Assembly (NCBI GenBank): GCA_006386115.1
Contig: VFIW01000031.1
Span: 1-64,000 of the forward strand
Reading direction: 5' to 3'
From: Globisporangium splendens
Taxonomy: Eukaryota > Oomycota > Peronosporomycetes > Pythiales > Pythiaceae
Length of the DNA stretch: 64,000 bases
Both the position numbers and the translations under genes were made by a program. The notes under the pieces are model-generated. The model did no database searches, was not told where the DNA came from, and saw nothing but the letters and a program-made list of their open reading frames with translations. Below are positions 1 through 9,751 of this stretch, one piece after another; within the stretch, counting starts at the first letter, position 1, and every line of letters starts with the position of its first letter.

Positions 1-1
1 T

Positions 2-235
2 TCAACCCCACCTCCTCTGATCGATCACCAGGGAGAGCGCCGTTGGATCGTTGAGTCGATAGTCGATCATGAGGACCGATCGACTCGTCGTCGAGGAGAG
101 AAGTCGTTGAACCGTCAGCGCTTCTACAAAGTACGGTGGCTTGGCTATCCACCGGACTCAGACACGTGGGAACCTCGAGAGACTCTTCAGTCTGATGTTC
201 CCGACGTGGTTCACAGCTACGAGCAGAGCTTGTAG
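2..235 (+). CDS. 3' end of Ty3/gypsy polyprotein: chromodomain
   Basis: An open frame enters from the left edge and ends at TAG 233-235. Its last ~60 residues form a chromodomain: WIVESIVDHED, then FYKVRWLGYPPDSDTWEP, with the aromatic residues of the chromodomain cage. A chromodomain at the C-terminus of the integrase marks chromovirus-type Ty3/gypsy elements, where it targets integration to modified chromatin. The 5' part of the polyprotein (gag, protease, RT, RNase H, integrase core) lies outside the window, so I cannot say whether the element is intact. A putative LTR follows after about 220 bp. Confidence 0.85.
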   Translation, partial: STPPPLIDHQGERRWIVESIVDHEDRSTRRRGEKSLNRQRFYKVRWLGYPPDSDTWEPRETLQSDVPDVVHSYEQSL

Positions 236-455
236 TGCTCTTGCGAGCACTAGAATGACGAGAGCCAAGCTCTTTATGGTCGTTCTCGAGCGTGCCTCCT
301 AGGTTCCCTAGCAAACGCTCGACAAGATTCTCGTTCTCGAGTCAGACAAACGTCTTCCACGACTCGAGCTTCGCTGTGCTGGACTGGCCAGGATCGTCGC
401 TGCCGGACATCTTGCGCCAGAGGAAGAACAACTCCTTGTAGAATCGACGTCCTCT

Positions 456-1063
456 TGTAATGGGCTAAGGCTGCCATTACATGCAAGGTGGCTCTTTGTG
501 TGTGTCACACACCACCTTGTGGAAGTGCATTGTGGGTGCGAAGATATTGGGTGAAACACATAAAAGTGATCCCACATGCACAGGTGACGTCATCGTCTGA
601 CGTCAGAGCAATCTGTGTCTGAGTTGAGTGTTGGTCGTTCGCGATCATTGAGATTCGGCGTGATTACGCACAACAGTACTCAAGACATGTGAGTGATGGT
701 TCCTACTTGGGGAAACAACACTGGTGATGAGACGGACGTGTCTCTACCACCTGAAGTGAGTGGCATGAGCCGATCACTTCGCAGGGAATCTTCGCGGTAC
801 TTCAAGTTCAAGTTTCTCGAAGATCCCGTAGGTTCAACCTCAGTGTACCCAAGGTTTTATATATCAGATTCATAGGTTTTATTTCTGCATGTTTAGGTTT
901 TATGCATAAAACCTCTAGGAGTCCTAGTGGTGTTTTATATGTAGTGTCAGGAACCATAAGCTCATTTCAATTCAGTTGCATTTTTGCCAAGTTCCTCTCA
1001 AGTCTTCCTCTCAAGCGCGAGCGTGCGTGCTGTGTTTGAGGCTGTCTCGGACAGCCTCTTACA
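456..1063 (+). repeat. Putative 3' LTR of the chromovirus
   Basis: The block begins TGTAATGGG and ends CTCTTACA, giving the TG...CA and TGTAA...TTACA inverted ends typical of Ty3/gypsy LTRs, and it sits 220 bp after the polyprotein stop. Inside are a TATA-like CATAAAAG near 558, several GGTTTTAT repeats and a perfect 20-bp palindrome at 895-914. The boundaries are inferred from one LTR only, because the partner LTR is outside the window; no clear polypurine tract abuts 456. Confidence 0.5.
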
Positions 1064-2260
1064 ATAACCTATATCAATAAAAACATGTGCAGTTTAAATA
1101 AATGCTATACTGTGTAATCAAGATCAACATGATGTTTTGCACAACTCAATGCTCTTGGAACACCCTCAATCAATCAATATTCTATCCTAAATGAACACAC
1201 AATATCTCTCTGGAATCAATGCATTTTGTATGCTAAGCCATGACTCAAAATGGCTTACTTCATTACATTATAAATGCCATAAATCAATAGATTAAGATAT
1301 TCTAAATCATTAGATTATGATATCTTAAGTCAATACTCCAAATATTGCCTAACTCAGTACTCGATATATCATAAGTCAGTACTTTAGATATAGTTTAATC
1401 CAGTGCATTGCAAATTTGAATGGATGGCCATAGCTCGGCACCAAAAACTTCTCGTTTCTAAAACTTTCGGATATTGGTTTTCAATGCCGTAGATATCGAT
1501 GGTGAAAGTTTAAAAACATTGTGTGGCTAGTTTTTGCGCAATGCGACATTTTTTCAGTTTTTTCGTTGTATCTCAAAAACTAAAACTTCGGCGGATTTCT
1601 CGTTTTCGCCGTGATGCTGCGTGTAGTTGAAAACATACCCCACAAATTTCGTATATATTTAGAGCCTAGTTTTTCAAACGGAATCAGCATCTAAACCCAT
1701 CAGTTTTGCTATTCTAACTGGTGGGCAAACCTTCTGCCGCCGAACTCAGCGTCAAGTGAAGCGCGCTCAATTATATTCTCAAGCCCAAACCAGACAACGC
1801 TGCGAGTTGGGTCCATAACAGAACACGAACTCGCGACTGAGAAGTACGTGGACCAGGCGCTGAAACAAAAAGCAGCAAACACAACATCATCCATGCCAGA
1901 CGTGCCAGTATTTCCCAATCAAACAGCAAAGAACTAGGTTGCGTTGATGTAGCATTCGGAATTTGTTTTCTTTTTCGCAATGCAGCCAGCTTTTATTGTT
2001 TATCCTCCTCTTCCCTTAACAAATATTAATCTTGATGTTGGCTTAGTGTAGCCTCAGTGAAAATGAAGAGATCAACCATAACGGTGTTCTGAAGAAAGCT
2101 GGCAATGGAAAAATGAGCACTAGAGACGTTGTTGATGGGGAATTGGGGTGTTGTCTGCGCGGAGGGTGTCGTGCCTCAGCTGCAGTTAACGATGGTGAAC
2201 AACCGCTAAATGACTGGCATAATTCGTCGCGACATTTGCTCAAAACAGAATGAGTGCGAC
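1064..2260. other. AT-rich intergenic stretch, no gene recognised
   Basis: From about 1080 to 1400 the sequence is markedly AT-rich with loosely repeated phrases such as TAAGTCA(A/G)TACT. From about 1410 to 1700 it contains long T and A runs. No convincing coding frame is seen; short frames at 1709-1980 on the minus strand have no recognisable domain. It lies between the LTR and the 3' end of the CRN gene and may be decayed transposon sequence. Confidence 0.5.
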
Positions 2261-4131
2261 TTACGTCTTTAGTTTCTTTGTTGGAGTTCCGATGTCGTTC
2301 TTCGGCAACTTTTGCTGCTGCTGTTCCATGTATTGCTGCTCAAGTTGCGCCAGCTGTTCGAGAGCTGTCGCTGCAGTGGGTCTTTGAGTCGGTTCGTCGT
2401 GCATCAACTGCTGCACAAACTCTGTTCTCTCTCCATACATGTCGAACCAGCTCTCATACACTCTTGATCCAGTCGTTTCGATCAAATATCCCACTGACCA
2501 CATATCGACCGCAGTAGTATGATGGTCACCGTTATGGATTTCCGGGGCGTGTTCTTCTTGACTCAAATGTCGGCCGCTCGGCTTGCACTGAGGACTCTCA
2601 GCCGCGTCAATGAAGTCAATGAGGAACCATGAGTTCGAATTATCACGACGCTTTATGACATTCGACCATCGAATGTCGCGATGCATCCATCCAGCCTCAT
2701 GCAACTTCACAAGAGCCGACAGAACACCTCGAAGTGCGTGGAACAACTCCTCAACACTTGATGGCATTGTATCAATACCCCGGGAGATAAAAACATTCGT
2801 CTGGCTGGCATGACAGTTTTTATCAAGCAATCGACATTGGGAACTTGATAGCCTTTTAGAACTGAATACAGTCGCTTCAAATGCCATTTCGTGTTCTGGA
2901 AAGTAGCCACATCTGGGAAGATTTTCACCACGCGGGCTGGCTCGAGGTGCACTTCAACGCCATTTGATCGGACCACACTCTGGTATTCGTCTCGACCACT
3001 CTCAGGACACAAGCTTGTAATGCTTCGCAGCAGTCGAGAAATGTTCAAGATGGCCAGTAGTAGCCGAAATCGTCCTCCAAGGTTTTTAAGATCAAACGAT
3101 CCCAACTCAATAGCGTCCACTTGACTCGACGCACTGTTGCGTGCGATGGCGTACAAGTTGACCTTGAAGCCGACGGCTGCATACCCGAACAAGTACGGCA
3201 CATCCCCATAAGTCCAAATGAGCTTCTCAAAAAGCTCACGGCGAGGCGTTTCAATGCGAGCACCTGGAGCTTTTTCCTCTCCACGGAAGACGCAGAACGA
3301 ATCCACAACGAACAAGAAATCTGGACGCTTGGGTCCAGTTGATGAAAATTGATTCGAGCTCCGCTCGCTCGCTCCAATTCCAGACAACACGACATTCAAG
3401 ACATTGCAGATCAAATCGTCCCAAAACGAGTGAAACGAATCCTCCGTAGCCCCGCTAGGGTCCACCGGATGGACAACGCGGAGAAGAACCTTGTAGATCA
3501 AGTTCATACACGGCGCAGAATTTTCAAGTTTGAACATTTTTGAGAGCAACTGGGGATTCTCGAGCGCCAAACCATTACTCCAATTTTGAAGAAATGACTG
3601 GTGCACACCGATTTTCACCAAAAGTTCCGCTTGGATGAAATTCGCAAGCTCTCCAACCAAAGGTATCGCTTGCGGAGGAATCTCAGTCAGGAGGAACGCG
3701 CTCAACCATGCTTCCGTCGAACCGTTATCCTGAAATCTGACGGGGATTCCAGCTGATGCCATTCCGTCTCGCTGGCCACGAAGGTCCACCAACACGTGAA
3801 TCTGTCGCGTCGATGGCTCGGGAAGGTCTGCTTCAGCTCTCAAGTCCCCAATTGTCGCTTCTTCCTCCATCTCCTCAGTCATCAGAGCCGTGATGCCGTC
3901 AGGGATCTCCCCTTTCTTCAAGGCAACCACATCAGCGTCGCGTGATGGCAGCCACGCATTGTCCCTCTTCGCCAGGTAGAGGCGCAATCTGTCAGCATCC
4001 ACAGACTTCAAGTCGTTCGCTTTTTTCGCCTTGATAGCGTCCTTCAAATGAGCCACAGTCTTGCTCGTCTCGATGTCGATGCAGAACGCGCTTCCCTCCG
4101 CGCCAACAAGGATGCAGAACAACGTCTCCAT
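2261..4131 (-). pseudogene. Crinkler (CRN) effector with C-terminal kinase domain, frameshifted
   Basis: Crinklers are modular oomycete effectors thought to enter host nuclei. The start chosen (4131) gives the usual CRN beginning METLFCILVGAEGSAF, then an N-terminal ubiquitin-like domain with LYLAK at residues 51-55 and a DWL-like region ending in IHVLV at 111-115. The middle is a long effector region. The C-terminal part is a protein-kinase fold: HRDIRWSN catalytic loop, LIDFID in place of DFG, and an APE-like APEIHNGDH, resembling CRN8-type kinases. No secretion signal is obvious, as is common for CRNs. The frame is open from 4131 to 2707, but the kinase catalytic half continues in another frame (2887-2261). 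The switch falls near an A-run at about 2815-2822, so the copy is broken unless this is a sequencing error. The LYLA(K/R) form is typical of Pythium and Albugo relatives. Confidence 0.8.
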
Positions 4132-4453
4132 CTTTCCCCATCGGCATTCCAGGTGTTGTTCTCGCTCAATCATGTGCAGCCAATCACATCAGCTCAAAAA
4201 ATCGTACTTATGTGCACAATACTGTACCTCTTCACAGAGCCATTTTTCAAAGGGGATTCCGCCGTGAGTTCGATGGTTGTAAACGCCATAACGCCTGTTA
4301 TCGCCCACTTCAAGTCTGTCCCTGCCAAGTGTATTTTTTGATAAGATATCACATTGAAGTTGGTTGTTAACGATCCATCCAATTTTTTGGTGGTGGGTTC
4401 CAAAGTGGCAACTGGTGCAAGTTGAGGGGGGAGCAGTTCAACTCGCCTCCTAA
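4132..4453. other. CRN upstream region, cut off by a LINE insertion
   Basis: Only 322 bp separate the CRN start codon from the left inverted arm of the LINE. No clear core promoter was recognised. A 9-bp ACATTGAAG at about 4351 recurs at about 7328 beyond the right end of the LINE. It might be a remnant target-site duplication, but the distance to the arm makes this weak. Confidence 0.4.
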
Positions 4454-4634
4454 CTTTATCTTTATAAGGTGAGGTATATTTAGGTTCATCGTCGTGACCT
4501 ACAATATCCATTCTCCTACCTAATCTTCATTACGAATTTCATCTAGGAGTGTAAATGTGTCTACAGCGCGGATTGCACTAGATCACTTCTGAATGCTAAA
4601 TAATGTTTGACCAGGATGGCATGTTCTCTTGGTC
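4454..4634 (-). repeat. Left arm of 181-bp inverted repeat (inverted LINE 3' end)
   Basis: This segment is the reverse complement of 7116-7296 over its full 181 bp, with five mismatches by eye (about 97% identity). It includes the terminal coding codons, the stop and the 3' tail of the LINE, in opposite orientation to the main body. The junction with the main body is at 4634/4635. Confidence 0.9.
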
Positions 4635-7189
4635 ATTGCGCGTCTCAAAACTCACTCTGTCGCCCAACGCGCAGCAATTGACAGTGCCGTCATCATACCC
4701 AAAGTGCTTTATGTGGCCAGGCACTCCTGGCCCTCTACGGCTATTGTCAATCAGCTACACGACCTAGTGAAACAATTTGTCTGGGGCTCAAGGAATGGCA
4801 AGCCTACGAAACCGTGGATGAAGGAAGAACAAACCGAACTCAAAAAAATGAATGGAGGCTTGTCGGTACCCAACATCAGAACTGAGCTGATGACGATGAG
4901 TGCCACAGCAGTCTCCAAATGGGCAATCACAACCTCTCACATCGATCAGGTCATCGGGGAAATCTTGCTGCACAACACAAGGGCTTCTTCGACGTACATC
5001 ACGCCGCTCGATGCAATTCCAAGGCGGCCACTCCAGCTTCGTGATAACATGTGGACAACTGGCGCAGCATTATGTGCGTCGCTCCATTCTCGACCCTATG
5101 AGCCCAGAGAACGTGATAATGTACGTTGGTGTTACGAGCACTTCAAGTCGACAATTGTGCAGACTCAATGGGACGGCGATGTGTTCCAGATCGACCTCAG
5201 CTCTAAAATGTCTGACAGGCTCCCAGGTATCATCGCTGAAGGACGAAAACTACGTGGGACATTCTGTGCAGAATGGCTGCCATACATGACCTCGACTGCA
5301 GATGGGTGGCTTCTTGATTCCAACGGCTCCCCTTACAAGCTTGCTCACACATCATTATCAGTTGGAACAGCACAACTGGGTGACATACTTCGATGGGAGT
5401 GGATAAGACCAGGAGTGCTTAACTTCATCCCAACATGTGGAATCTCCGGATTCTCCCGGCCGTCTATTCGAGCACTCGAGCGGTTATGTGCTACGTTGGT
5501 ATCCAACTTCCCACAGCTTCTGTATCGACCACAGCAAACAAATGTGCTTCGGCTGTACAACGGGCAACGTCATTATAACCACGAATGGCATCTGCACACC
5601 AGTGAAGCAACTCTGACCCACGTCGACACGACCCTAGTCAAAGCTACGCATACAGTTCACTCCGCAATGGACTGTGACATCATGGCAACAAGAGACTTGA
5701 ACGGGCAGAAGGTGTCGTTCCATGCACATCCACGTTTCACAAGAATCGTGCAACTATGGGGTGGCAACGGACGATACAATACGACCAGATCTTTCTATCG
5801 GCAACAAGTTGCAGCAACGAGGACACAAATTGGCAAAGATACTCGAGATGCAGCAGTCAACAAAGCTGTCCATACAGCAGGATCTCTGTGGCCAGGACTG
5901 CAATTAATCCAATGGAGCGAATTACACAACATCCCAGGGATTACTGCTTATACGGCTCAGACTCTTCTCCGGCTGAAAGCCAACCGACTCTCCATGTGGA
6001 ACTATGAGAAAGCTGATCTATCCTGCTCGAATCCTGAATGCTCCCAAGTTGTCCAATCTTCTGTTCAACATCTATTCTGGGAGTGTCCGAAAGCCAAACT
6101 CGTGTGGAACTACTTTTATGCGCTATGGGCGAAGATCGGAATCACTCCTGGTCACGACCCCGCAATCTGGATCTTCAGTCTGGATCTACCAGATACTCCA
6201 AGGCATGCATGGACCACGATCAAGAGACACATTATCGGACACAAGTTCTCCAATGAACATCTCCAAGATCATCTCTATCCCGTCGCACACATGCTGTGGC
6301 GATATATGAGCGCGTCGCTCATACATGCCATTTGGTGTGCGCATCTGCGACGCATGGATTCGGATCCAATCAAATCGACTGCTGAGATGGCGATCATGAT
6401 GACCAGATTAGAGGCAGGAATGCGAAACCTCACACGACTCGCTGAAGCGCAAGCTGGAGACTCGGACGGTCACACGGTTGCAGCAGTTCTCAAGGCATAT
6501 GTCGACTGCTTTCTCAGCCAAACCGACGCCATCCCCTTGACTCCAAGTGATACTCGCGGCGTTTACCTGTTGTTTTTCGATGGTGGATCACGCGGCAATC
6601 CAGGACCAGGAGGGACTGGATCCATTATCGTGCGTGTCCATAAGGACTCGCACACAGCCAGTTTAATTTGGGCCGCGAGCATGGCTATAGCAGGAAGGAC
6701 ACGACCAACAACTTTGCCGAGTACTGGGGTCTCATACACGGACTCCGAGAAGCCCAACGCAGTCACTTCGAACCGTTGTACGTGATTGGAGACAGTGCGC
6801 TGATTATCTCCCAACAGCGAATGCATCGGTCCCCTCGACAGCACCGATTGGCACGTTTATACCAGACAAGTCGACGACTCGCGGATTGCATCGACATCCG
6901 AGGATGGTACCATCACTACCGTGCCTTCAACAAGATGGCGGACTCAGCCGCCAACCTAGCCATGGACACCAGAACCTCAACGCAGGTTCACTTCCCAACT
7001 CAAAGAGCTGCTTTCAACAATCTCACCCAGGATCTTGACAACGACGTCATGCATTGGCTTATGCGAAGTTCGGAAGACCCAAGGTCATTGGACAACACAA
7101 GGCAGCCTCACATAGGACCAAGAGAACATGCCATCCTGGTCAAAGATTATTTAGCATTCAGAAGTGATCTAGTGCAATCCGCGCTATAG
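4629..7189 (+). pseudogene. LINE ORF2 remnant: post-RT region, zf-RVT, RNase H (frameshifted)
   Basis: The first frame (to 6785) begins in the RT thumb/connection region (GGLSVPNIRTE is the conserved GGLGLPN-like phrase). It carries a CCHC-like zf-RVT motif around 6020-6110 (CSNPEC...HLFWEC) and enters RNase H with the first catalytic Asp in FFDGGSRGNPGPG. The second half of RNase H continues in another frame (6668-7189), with the Glu in NNFAEYWGL, an Asp in VIGDSAL and the terminal KMADSAANLAMD. The frame changes near 6670-6700, inside RNase H, so no intact protein is made. There is no true start codon: the frame opens within the inverted arm. Confidence 0.85.
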
Positions 7190-7296
7190 ACACATTTACA
7201 CTCCTAGATGAAATTCGCAATGAAGATTAGGTAGGAGAATGGTTCTTGTAGGTCACGACGATGAACCTAAATATACCTCACCTTATAAAGATAAAG
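4635..7296 (+). mobile_element. 5'-truncated non-LTR (LINE) retrotransposon with RNase H
   Basis: The body starts inside the region after the reverse-transcriptase core, so the endonuclease and RT catalytic motifs are missing and the copy cannot be autonomous. It retains the post-RT segment, a zinc-binding RVT domain and an RNase H domain, then a 3' tail of ATAAAG-type repeats near 7286-7300. A 181-bp inverted copy of the 3' end abuts its 5' end. High arm identity suggests a fairly recent event. Confidence 0.85.
7116..7296 (+). repeat. Right arm of 181-bp inverted repeat (LINE 3' end)
   Basis: This is the true 3' terminus of the LINE body, containing the last codons of RNase H, the TAG at 7187-7189, a 3' UTR and the start of the ATAAAG-repeat tail. 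It pairs with 4454-4634 as an inverted repeat. Confidence 0.9.
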
Positions 7297-7766
7297 ATAA
7301 ATATACTTCACCTTAAAAGACCTTATTACATTGAAGACATTCTGTACACGCCGAGGTGGGTGTAATTCGCGCTGCGGCATTTCTTTCTGCTCAATGTTCC
7401 AAATTGCTGGCTCGTTGCAGCTCACTACTATGAAAGGTAAGGATATCCAAGCTGCAACCTATGAACGAAAGTAGGAAATTGGTTACTTGTCGGCAAAGTT
7501 GCATTTCGTTTGCATGTTCATATGGATGCAATAAAAAAATGAAAAATAGTTTTGCATGTTATTGCCTGCTTTCTCTGAACATACTTCATTGAATACAATA
7601 AAATGATGAGAACTCGTTCTTGGTGTCGGAAAAGTTTAACATTCCTTGCCGGACTCTCGAGCACTTTGCCTGCGTCGCAGTTGAGCTCATTCGTCACATT
7701 GTCAGACAATTTCTTTCAAATGAACCTGCAAACCCAGGAGCTCGTCGCAGTGGGTCATGCAGAGTT
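7297..7766. other. Gene-free stretch after the LINE
   Basis: It opens with the rest of the A-rich LINE tail (AAATATACTTCACCTTA echoes an upstream phrase). Beyond that I see no coding frame, RNA or repeat that I recognise. Confidence 0.5.
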
Positions 7767-8465
7767 TTATGTGCGCGCGAAGAACGGTTTGAGGCATTGA
7801 TGGTGCAGCGCAGCGCGTGCTAAGGGTCCAGCAAAAGTCGTTCGAGACCGAGATCGTACCACACCGCTCGAAGGAGCAAAGATGCTGCTGCCATGGGACC
7901 AGCATACACCCTTGACTTGGCGTGGTTGTCGCAGTCCGAGACCTTGCACTTGCCCGAGCCACCGCGACGCCAGCACTTGGCGCGGCTCATGCAGTAGTCC
8001 ACGACACGGAATTTGCTGTCTTTCTACACGGTTTTCACGGCCGAGGGCAAGACGTCGCGCCTCTGGGATGCTGCCAATCGCGTGTGCTTGACGATTCTCG
8101 CTGTCGAGTTTTTGTTGCAACCTGTTTTCTTGCTGCTTCCTTTGAGCACTCAGCGAGTCATTCGGCTCCCGGAGATTCTCTTTGTGCTCCTTCTGCAGCC
8201 GCTAGAGCTCTCGCTCTGTGTTTTGCTGCTGCAGCGCCGCCTTCGCGTTCCGTTGCTCAGCTGTTTCTCCAACAGCAAGAGTGCTCGCGCGAAGCTGACT
8301 TTCGTCGTGCCGCTCAAGCGCAGACCAAGCGCTCGTCTCCACATCGCTTTGCTGCTTGTCAAACGCCTTGCATCTTGCGGACACCTTCTTGCTCCAGCTC
8401 ATCGTCACGTTGCACAACAGCGCCGACGTCGTTGGCAGCTGCGCAGATGAGTGGCGTGAAGTCAT
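7767..8465 (-). pseudogene. Decayed coiled-coil / zinc-knuckle (C..C..HG) protein
   Basis: One reading frame runs from 8465 to 7767 with an in-frame TAG at 8202-8204. On both sides of this stop the sequence is a charged, Gln/Glu-rich coiled coil. Near 7880-7980 a zinc-knuckle repeat is split between two frames: GKCKVSDCDNHAKS in one and KGVCWSHG in the other. Together these match the oomycete family of tandem C-x4-C...C-x2-HG repeats often labelled WRKY19-like. A stop plus a frameshift mark it as a pseudogene. The parent gene is not in this window. Confidence 0.5.
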
Positions 8466-8569
8466 TTGGATCGAGTCGCGCGGCGGCTTTAAATTGCAAA
8501 AATCTATCGGAAACCAAAGAAAAACAAAAGGAGAAAAACGATTTTAAACTCGAAATCGGGCTATAGCCT

Positions 8570-9070
8570 CTATGAACACAAATGACCCACCTTCGTGCAT
8601 CCGCTCAGTAAATACCGTCGAGCCGCTGCAGAGAAAGGTGGACAGTCGTCGCGAGATTCCTTTCGAAAACCTCGGCACACAAGTTGCGCTACAGCAGCGG
8701 TCTTGTGGCGACAAACGCACTTCGATGCATCTGGCTTCCGGTCCACTTCATTCGCACGTCCCTTCGTTTTGCTTTGAAAAATACAGAGGATTGCACTTGA
8801 GTTTTGCATACCAAGTTGTGTGAAACAGATCGCGTTCGCGCTCTTTGCCGCACTGTTCTCTGTCGTGTTCGTGTCATTTTGACTCGCATATTGCATTGTT
8901 GGAAACAGTATGCAGAAGTTCGTGTTATCAAAGAGCAAGATCGCGCCAGCATGTGACAGTTGGGGACATTTGCCTTCAAAATCCAAGGCATTTGTATGCA
9001 CGTCTGCCATCTCACGTTCCACTTGCTGCAGCTGTTCATGGTGGAGACTCGCACCAATATCGGCATTCAT
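8570..9070 (-). CDS. Hypothetical 166-residue protein, doubtful
   Basis: An open frame begins with ATG at 9070 and has no recognisable domain, signal peptide or membrane segment. It is Cys- and Ser-rich without a clear pattern. It sits between a decayed zinc-knuckle gene and a LINE relic, so it may be a chance frame in decayed sequence. Confidence 0.15.
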   Translation of the reverse strand: MNADIGASLHHEQLQQVEREMADVHTNALDFEGKCPQLSHAGAILLFDNTNFCILFPTMQYASQNDTNTTENSAAKSANAICFTQLGMQNSSAILCIFQSKTKGRANEVDRKPDASKCVCRHKTAAVAQLVCRGFRKESRDDCPPFSAAARRYLLSGCTKVGHLCS

Positions 9071-9227
9071 GCAGCTTTGACATGATTATAAGGTGGTCTA
9101 TTTAACTTAATTGCATAGGTTGCGGTGTGCAGCTGTTGAAGTAAGGTTAAGACTCCTGGAATTTGAGGATCGCCTTCGGCAGGGACCATGGTGGTTTGCT
9201 CGGCTTCAGCTCGCACAGGGTGTCGTT

Positions 9228-9656
9228 TCAGAGGAGCTCGCGTACCTCTTGGAAGGTGTGTTGTCGGAGTCCTGAGTCTTCAGATGTGTAGGTGGCGCTG
9301 AATTTGGAGTCCATCGCGACATTCGCCATTCTGTCGGCGGCGGTATTGTGTTTTCGTTTCACATGGTTGCACGTTATCCATTGAAACCGTGCTGACAATT
9401 CTTTGATCCGTGTGTCATGCAGTTTTGACATTCTCGCCTCCCACTGTTGAGTTTCACACGCGGTCTGATCCCAATCGGCAGCACATCCCTCATACGTACA
9501 GTACACAGCCAAAGTCTCATGCCCCACTCCCTCCCTCCCTAAGGTCTCCTCTGCTGTGGTCCAAACACCTTCGCTTTTCTTTCGAGGCTGTCTGTTGTCG
9601 TCGCTCGTCAAGCGGGCAGATAGACACAACCCGAGCCCCACCCCACGACGCAACAC
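9228..9656 (-). pseudogene. LINE RNase H relic (second lineage)
   Basis: The C-terminal half of an RNase H domain is visible: an alpha-helical WEARM..LHDTRIKELS stretch, then ITCNHVKRKHNTAADRMANVAMDS, which is the conserved HNxxADxxAN.AMD ending of retrotransposon RNase H. The N-terminal half is degenerate. The sequence differs clearly from the LINE at 4635-7296, so it comes from a different element lineage. It ends about 100 bp upstream of the first bZIP-like gene. Confidence 0.6.
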
Positions 9657-9678
9657 GCCACGCGCGACTGACCAAGGA

Positions 9679-9694
9679 GCTCATTTCATATTCC
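9679..9694 (+). promoter_or_regulatory. Oomycete-type core promoter of the 9752 gene
   Basis: GCTCATTTCATATTCC fits the oomycete initiator consensus GCTCATTYYNCAWTTT closely and lies 73 bp upstream of the ATG at 9752, a usual distance. Confidence 0.5.
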
Positions 9695-9751
9695 AGTCAT
9701 TGACGCTCGCGTTCGTTCTGTTTTGACAAGCAAGCTTCGGTTGGTCTCAAG

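Noticed and set aside
4454..7296. DNA transposon with terminal inverted repeats
   Set aside because: The interior is zf-RVT and RNase H of a LINE, the arms include LINE coding sequence, and no transposase is present.
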